Source: Nemopilema nomurai (lineage: Eukaryota; Cnidaria; Scyphozoa; Rhizostomeae; Rhizostomatidae). Taken from it: a stretch of DNA of 64,000 nt. The notes under the pieces are model-generated. The model made no database searches. It was not told the DNA's origin and was given only the letters and a program-made list of their open reading frames with translations. Below are positions 59,101 to 64,000 of this stretch, piece after piece. Where the stretch lies: NCBI GenBank assembly GCA_003864495.1, contig ML133471.1, positions 1,336,001-1,400,000 of the forward strand, read 5' to 3'. The position numbers and the translations under genes are program-made. Position 1 is the first letter of the stretch. The number at the start of each line of letters is the position of its first letter.

Positions 59101-61624
59101 CTATAGCTCTGGTCTTAGTTGTTTGTATTCGTCAAACTAAGATATTTTAATTATTTTCAACTTCTTTTCAAAAGACTTCCTTTCGTTTCTGAAGGGGTTT
59201 ATCTTGAATCAAAGCTGGTTGGATCCCAAATCGAAGCTGCAAAACTATTGCACGTATCTGCGATCCGAAAAGGACAGGCTTGAAAACCCGAAGTATAAGT
59301 GCGTTTTCACGTTGTTTGTGGTCGGTTGAATAGCCCTTGCTATTACCAAGCTCTGTGTCTATCTACACATGTGCCCACCCGTGTGATGGTTTAGATTCAG
59401 AAGTGGTGGGTAGAAGTGTAGATAGGTACAGAGTGAGATACAGTGTGTAGATGTTTATACTTTTCTTTAGGTTAGAATGTTAATGGTTAAGATTCCCAAA
59501 TAATGTAGAGTGCAAAGAGTAAAAGATAAATCTACCACCCTCACTTTTATTTGAGCAAGTCAAAATGTTTTATATATATCATCTATAACTGTTATTTTAT
59601 TTTACTTTCTCGGCATTTTGCAATGCCATTTCTAATAGCTACCTACGCCAGCTCATTCGTTATGCTGCATTCACTCAAGTAGCAATTGCGTCATACGCGT
59701 ATTGGCAATTAGAAGCCAGTCATCAGCCAGTATTAAGGACCTTTGACAACCCTTGTCCCGTAAATGCATGATTTTGGCAACTGGTATGCATTTGTTTCGT
59801 TATTTCTGTGATTCTCCATAGTTAATTAGTACATTCACAGTTCCATAGTACATTTATTTCTCGTTTCCTTAGAATTTTGGAAGTTTCGGGACCTGTTTCG
59901 AACCGAATTTTTAAAGGTGAGTGACGTCATGTAAGGCTGAACGTAGGGTAGAACTACCATACTTTCAAACAGAATGCAAATATGTGTTTATTTAAATTCG
60001 TGTTTTTCGTAAATTCGTTATTTAACAGTATTTAGAAAAGGAAGACTATCAACTGCCTATTCTTCATTTAGTCGGTATTTGTAAAAAAACCAAAGGAAAT
60101 GCATATATACACTGGTCATTCGATTATACATGCAAATTGAAATTAAGAATCATCCATCAGATTTAAAGTTTACGACACTTTTGAAGACATTTTTGAGCAA
60201 TTTTCGAAACTGTTGACTCAAGAACTCCGCTTGACTTCTGATATACATTCTGATAAATTTTTATCATTTTATTTAAGTTACAATTTTTTTGTAAAATAAT
60301 GCCTTGAGAGTTTCTTTTCTATTTCATTCAAAACCAATCTTTTTGTTTTAGCTGCAGTTTATTTTAGAAACGATCAGCTGGGGATGGGTTTTGGCAAAAC
60401 GTGAGTATCCTTTGCCTACAATATACATTTGGTGATAATTATGCAATTGTATTTTAGAAATTTTCAGGATTTCTAAATAAAATCCTTACTAATTTTTTCT
60501 ATGATTAAGCCTATTTAGCTAAAACGCTTGGTCACAGTAATAAAAAAGTGCAGATTCTTTGATTTCTGATTTACCTTATTTCTGATTTTTTTTGATTATA
60601 TATTTCTTATTTCAACATTTTCCACATTCACCTTATTTCTGATTTTTTTTCGATTATATATTTCTTTCTTCATCATTTTCCACATTTACCTTATTTCTGA
60701 TTTTTTATTAGACATTTCTTATTTCACCATTTTCCACATTTACCTTTTTTCTGATTTTTTTCGATTATATATTTCTTTCTTCATCATTTTCCACATTTAC
60801 CTTTTTTCTGATTTTTTTTATTAGATATTTCTTATTTCACCATTTTCCACATTCACCTTATTTCTGATTTGTTTTATTAGATATTTCTTATTTCACCATT
60901 TTCCACATTTACCTTATTTCTGATTTTTTCGATTATATATTTCTTATTTCATCATTTTCCACATTTACCTTATTTCTGATTTTTTTTATTAGATATTTCT
61001 TATTTCACCATTTTCCACATTCACCTTATTTCTGATTTTTTTTATTAGATATTTCTTATTTCACCATTTTCCACATTTACCTTATTTCTGATTTGTTTTA
61101 TTATATATTTCTTATTTCACCATTTTCCACATTCCCCGTATTTCTGATTTTTTTCGATTATACATTTCTTATTTCATCATTTTCCACATTTACCTTATTT
61201 CTGATTTTTTTTATTAGATATTTCTTATTTCATCATTTTCCACATTTACCTTATTTCTGATGTTTTTTACTAGATATTTCTTATTTCACCATTTTCCACA
61301 TTCACCTTATTTCTGATTTTTCTCGATTATATATTTCTTATTTCATCATTTTCCACATTTACCTTATTTCTGATTTTTTTCGATTATATATTTCTTATTT
61401 CATCATTTTCCACATTTACCTTATTTCTGATTTGTTTTATTAGATATTTCTTATTTCACCATTTTCCACATTCACCTTATTTCTGATTTTTTTCGATTAT
61501 ATATTTCTTATTTCACCATTTTCTACATTTACCTTATTTCTGATTTTTTTCTGATTTTCTTCCCAGAATTCGTGCAGCCGAGATTGCTGCTGCCCTCGAT
61601 GCTTTGGAATCCAGTGAGCGCTGA
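41184..61624 (+). CDS. DROSHA: DROSHA, nuclear microRNA-processing RNase III
   Basis: Class 2 RNase III that cuts pri-miRNA hairpins in the nucleus with DGCR8/Pasha. I assembled 35 exons from ATG 41197 to TGA 61622-61624, all in phase, giving 918 residues that align in order with animal DROSHA: central zinc-binding platform (about 90-370), connector with helices (about 370-455), RNase III domain a (about 459-660), domain b (about 685-850) and dsRBD (about 869-915). The long Pro-rich and Arg/Ser-rich N-terminus of human DROSHA is absent or lies in unseen upstream exons; the exon opens at an acceptor 13 bases before the ATG. The C-terminal tail after the dsRBD is also missing. Homology is from recognition, not a search. 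A few boundaries (42004-42013, 56985) are less certain. Confidence 0.93.
41197..47546 (+). other. DROSHA: DROSHA exons: N-terminus and zinc-binding central domain
   Basis: Exons: 41184-41425, 41716-41837, 42004-42013 (proposed), 42439-42545, 42661-42753, 43919-44005, 44297-44368, 44931-45012, 46244-46300, 46786-46889, 47083-47166, 47493-47546. Residues 1-85 are hydrophilic and unlike anything I know. Then come [10 protein letters not shown], a CxC-x10-H motif (Cys136, Cys138, His149), Cys163 in AVPRC, His211/His212 and the [10 protein letters not shown] block (Cys273, His277), which align with human zinc ligands and the FHFMPRF core. [10 protein letters not shown] ends the block. Confidence 0.85.
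42754..43918 (+). other. DROSHA intron with a GC-rich insert
   Basis: Positions about 43505-43770 are distinctly more GC-rich than the surrounding introns and are open in several frames, but give no recognisable protein. Possibly a decayed mobile element or foreign segment. The flanking intron is ordinary AT-rich DNA. Confidence 0.45.
47858..49506 (+). other. DROSHA: DROSHA exons: connector before RNase IIIa
   Basis: Exons: 47858-47922, 48251-48304, 48526-48571, 49162-49190 (29 nt), 49428-49506. They encode a Lys/Glu-rich helical segment ([37 protein letters not shown]) and end in [16 protein letters not shown], equivalent to SSQGFWKTGIRSDVCQ of human DROSHA. The small exons are supported by phase and by family colinearity. 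Confidence 0.85.
51593..52930. repeat. Nested CCATA pentamer satellite in DROSHA intron
   Basis: About 1.3 kb of CCATA-family pentamers arranged in a higher-order pattern. Twelve copies of a roughly 60-70-bp block containing CAAACAGTACCACACCAAAC are separated by runs of CCATA of variable number. Copy-to-copy spacings are 115, 105, 110, 109, 85, 90, 95, 105, 100, 90 and 90 bases, all multiples of five except 109, where one base is missing. Because three pentamers make 15 bases, frames stay open for hundreds of codons (HTIPY-type on +, MVWYG-type on -); these are not genes. Decayed pentamers extend to about 52990. Confidence 0.97.
54361..54477. repeat. (GTCAT)n simple repeat next to a DROSHA acceptor
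   Basis: Interrupted pentamers GTCAT/GTCGT with TACCAT spacers, ending 16 bases before the acceptor AG of the exon at 54494. Confidence 0.9.
55011..55828 (+). other. DROSHA intron, 0.8 kb, no gene seen
   Basis: A 160-codon ORF (55247-55729) is open but shows no motif and would not splice in phase in a way the DROSHA family supports. It contains a short duplicated phrase (ACCTTCTGACTGC, twice near 55408-55456). Nothing else noticed. Confidence 0.5.
55876..56113. repeat. 73-bp tandem triplication of exon end plus splice donor
   Basis: Unit starts at 55876, 55949 and 56022, with a partial fourth copy from 56095. Each full unit contains the last 54-57 bases of the coding exon ([18 protein letters not shown]), its donor gtaaat and 19 intronic bases ending in gctcag. 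The first copy is the real exon end. Copies are nearly identical (copy 2 has ACGGG for ACGAG before the donor), so the duplication is recent. Confidence 0.95.
59351..59433 (+). other. Intronic hairpin, pre-miRNA-like, in DROSHA intron
   Basis: Arms 59351-59379 and 59405-59433 are 29 nt each with a 25-nt loop. In the RNA sense strand 24 positions are Watson-Crick, 3 are G-U and only 2 mismatch (positions 19 and 21 from the base). It lies 52 bases after the exon ending at 59298. It could be a microRNA precursor or a remnant of a palindromic element. No expression evidence is available here. Confidence 0.6.
59873..61624 (+). other. DROSHA: DROSHA exons: double-stranded RNA-binding domain and stop
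   Basis: Exons: 59873-59916, 60352-60400, 61567-61624. They encode a compact dsRBD ([16 protein letters not shown], then [20 protein letters not shown]) and end ALESSER-stop. Human DROSHA continues for about 40 more residues. The stop follows the dsRBD's last helix by a few residues. Confidence 0.9.
60573..61560. repeat. ~56-bp minisatellite before the last DROSHA exon
   Basis: About 17 imperfect tandem copies of a T-rich unit: TTATTTCTGATTTTTTTT, then ATTAGATATTTC or CGATTATATATTTC, then TTATTTCACCATTTTCCACA. Landmark CATTTTCCACA recurs every 54-60 bases. The last partial copies run into the acceptor at 61565-61566. Confidence 0.95.
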
Positions 61625-62771
61625 CTTTTTTTATCTCGCTTAGAAAGGAAACACCTTCTTCCGCCTTCATTTTTATTTTTTGCTTAGTGCAATTTTAGAT
61701 AAAATGGCAGATAGGAATGACAGATTTTCGTAGAGGTAGATTAGGGAAAACGAAGGAACACTATTAAATCAAATTCGATGTTTTTAGTGGGCCAGTTGAA
61801 AGTAATGTCATTTTAAAAGTAAGTTATAAATTTTACCGTAATCAGAGATGGTTCCCCAATTATTTTAAAACATCTCGACAGACCATTTCGAGGCACAAGA
61901 GAAGCAAAAATTGATTATGGACAACAAATTTGGAAGAAAAAGGTGCAGAGATTTCACCATGCAAAGCGAAGCATTGCAATCAAAGAGTTCACGAGATGAA
62001 AGGAAAAAAGCAAGAAGTCAGGATGGACGTACATCCAGCTTGTTTTTAGAAACTAACACTGGATAATTATGTAGCAGAGTTTAGTAGTAGAACATTACAT
62101 TTAGAGCCTAGACCTTCAAGGATTCGTCGCGATAAGGAGAGCTGTTGGAAGCAAAAAAGCAAAAATGGTGGCTATCAACTGCATTTCTTGTTTGACTTGA
62201 CGTGTAGCAGAAAATGGCTACCACGACTTGACAAGAATTTTAATCCCGATGCAAGGGATGAAGACGTTACGGAAACACAACTTATTATAAGTTCTGTTTT
62301 GTGCACCACCGTCTGTCAGATTTAGGCCAGTTTTGAATTTTAGAAAATGGATCATGGAATATTTACGAGCCGCAATGTGGCCTATTCAACTAAGTAATTT
62401 GGAGCCAGTGTATGATTTGCTTGATAAATATTTTCACAAAAGCCCCTTTACCTGCAAAGTAGCTTCTTTTCTTCTGCATCCCATCAGCTTTTTTTGCAAT
62501 GCTGGTAAAAACTCAAAGTCGTATGTTTTATGCGAGACATTAAATAGTTGATGATATATTTCACGGATAACATATACAAGTGATATAAGACAACATATTT
62601 TAAGGTTCGAAGACACTTCTATTTTTCTACTGCTACTGTTCATAAGTGACATAAAACTACCTGGCTAAGGTGGCTGTATCAGCAAAAGACCTGTTCACCT
62701 TGGCAGCGAAAAAGTCAGAATCACTCTTTGCTTTCGAATCTCTGTGCGGTTGTGTCCTGCTTTAAGCGAGT
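61625..62771. other. Intergenic between DROSHA and channel gene (convergent)
   Basis: Holds the DROSHA 3' UTR with a possible ATTAAA signal at 61763-61768 and the 3' region of the minus-strand channel gene. The 72-codon ORFs here show no motif. Confidence 0.55.
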
Positions 62772-62776
62772 TTATT
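62770..62776 (-). promoter_or_regulatory. AATAAA overlapping the channel stop codon
   Basis: On the minus strand AAATAAAC spans the TAA stop, so a poly(A) hexamer overlaps the end of the reading frame. It may be coincidental, as cleavage would follow 10-30 bases later. Confidence 0.3.
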
Positions 62777-63559
62777 TACTGAAAGTGAAGTATTGTATTA
62801 TATTTTTTTGAAAGAATTGGCAAGCTATGTTTTTTGCTGGTGAATCATTGCCAAAATAGAGGATTCCAAACCCCATTATGAGCACTGCCAATGATGCAAG
62901 CGCCAGAATCATGGCAAAGATGTCAAGAATCTTGATTGCTGAACCGTAGCTTTTCTCTTCTACCTCCTCACCCTTTTTTTCTGAATTGTCAGCTTCCTGA
63001 TCTGGTTTGATTGCCACCAGGGAGGGATCGTCCTCGATGACGTCATTTTTGCCGGCATCATCTACTTTCATTTTTCTTCGGGATGCTGCGTGACTTTTGA
63101 TCTTCCTCCACACCCACGAGATGATCAGGGACAGCGCCCCCAAGACGTAGAACAAGATGAAGACGAACTTCTTGCTCGGTTTCTTCTTCCGTATGGTTTT
63201 GTTTGCCCAGTTCAGACAGATGGCGGCGATGATTATCTGCAGGACGGTGGATAGGAGAATGATCATGTTCATAATCACCACGATCGGGTAGTTCTTCGAA
63301 TTGTTAGGCACGTGCTTGAAAACCGTCTCCAGGGTGATCATTATGCTTAGCAAACAGGAGAGCAGCATGGCGATTCGGTCCCCGGTATTGGCGGGAAGGA
63401 AGACTGAGCTAATCGACAGCAGGCCAAGAAGGGCCATGGGAAACAGCAACGAGATCATGTAAAACTCGTGCTGTCTTTCGACGTTGATTTCGAAGAGCAG
63501 GCTTCGGAGAACAGGCCAATCCCCTGAATCTGGAAAGACCAGTTGGCTTCCTTTTGGTT
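62772..63559 (-). CDS. Cys-loop ligand-gated ion channel subunit, last exon (partial)
   Basis: Final coding exon, 261 residues, entered by the acceptor cccttgcag at 63560 and ended by TAA at 62774-62772. It begins in the pre-M1 region (FPDSGDW, then FEINVERQHEFY) and holds M1 (about 33-54, with the conserved Pro), M2 (61-83, preceded by NTGDR), M3 (91-115) and M4 (210-235). GDR before M2, without the Pro-Ala-Arg of anion channels, suggests a nicotinic- or 5-HT3-like cation channel. An additional hydrophobic stretch (131-150) lies in the M3-M4 loop. The ligand-binding domain with the Cys loop would be in exons beyond the right edge. Subunit type and agonist cannot be told. Confidence 0.88.
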
Positions 63560-64000
63560 CTGCAAGGGACAATTTGTCATGTGACGGTTTCAAAATGGAG
63601 AACGTTTATCATTTACATGCAACTGTTGTGAGTTACAAACTTCTATTTACCTACTTTGCATTCAGTTTAGCAGAAACTTTTGCAAAACAAAACTCAATTC
63701 ATTAAATCAAGCTTGATTGTTGTAGATCTATTTCTTAATTTTTGCTTCTGAATTGATATCTATTTTGAGCATGTTACATATCTTGCTTTCTAGCATGATT
63801 GGCTGCAAGAACGTTATTCAATATGCTGTATTAGGTGTTCAGTAAACAAATGAATCAGCATCTACTTGTAAAGCCTCAGGAACAAAGAGAGAACGTCTAC
63901 AGATTGCAATCGCCATTATCATCTTTAAATACGTGTAAAGTAAGTTCAACAATTAATTATACTAATATCATTTTCATTAAATTGAAAAAATACTTGTAGA
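63560..64000 (-). other. Intron of the channel gene to window edge
   Basis: Upstream (minus-strand) intron sequence. No further exon of the receptor was recognised before the window ends. Confidence 0.6.

Larger units (their letters stand above)
54966..59298 (+). other. DROSHA: DROSHA exons: RNase III domain b
   Basis: Exons: 54966-55010, 55829-55932, 56266-56371, 56869-56985 (3' border uncertain), 57614-57653, 58490-58572, 59195-59298. Landmarks are [30 protein letters not shown] (Glu726, Asp730), [42 protein letters not shown] (Asn803, Glu806) and [15 protein letters not shown]. Human DROSHA has Asp where Asn803 stands here. Confidence 0.88.

Overview
The window is nuclear DNA from an animal: AT-rich, spliceosomal introns of mostly 0.2-3 kb with GT-AG borders, one minor-class (U12) intron, a pol III tRNA gene, and DROSHA and Cys-loop receptor genes. 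Together these fit a slowly evolving, intron-rich invertebrate. My best guess is an anthozoan cnidarian, but the sequence does not prove it.

Layout, left to right. (1) 1-25695 (+): all but the 5' end of the cytosolic-type valyl-tRNA synthetase gene (VARS1), in 32 exons that keep frame across every junction, with the HIGH (HLGH) and KMSKS motifs, an editing domain, an anticodon-binding domain and a C-terminal coiled coil. Its introns hold a tRNA-Arg(UCG) gene, a 37-bp minisatellite and an unexplained minus-strand ORF. (2) 26436-27364 (-): a two-exon, 83-aa gene of the bublin coiled-coil/UPF0184 family, tail-to-tail with VARS1. (3) 28376-28652: a 277-bp MITE with TA-flanked inverted ends. (4) 29304-32148 (+): a seven-exon DUSP12/YVH1 phosphatase with an N-terminal HCx5R domain and a C-terminal zinc domain. 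(5) 32149-36033: nothing recognised. (6) 36034-36777 (+): an uninterrupted bZIP ORF of the PAR/HLF/E4BP4 type. (7) 41197-61624 (+): DROSHA, the nuclear microRNA-processing RNase III, in 35 exons (918 aa visible, all phases consistent). It has the zinc-binding central domain, two RNase III domains and a dsRBD. (8) 62772-63559 (-): the last exon of a Cys-loop ligand-gated channel subunit, running off the right edge.

The genes are housekeeping or regulatory and form no operon or obvious pathway. The most unusual region is DROSHA. Its introns hold a nested pentamer satellite, a (GTCAT)n array, a 73-bp tandem triplication that copies the end of a coding exon together with its splice donor, a long pre-miRNA-like hairpin, and a 1-kb minisatellite whose unit resembles a 3' splice site and which runs into the real acceptor of the last exon. 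Other points of interest are the U12 intron in VARS1, a proposed 10-nt microexon in DROSHA, an Asp-to-Asn change in the second RNase III domain, and an extra hydrophobic segment in the channel subunit. No wholly new multi-gene system was found.
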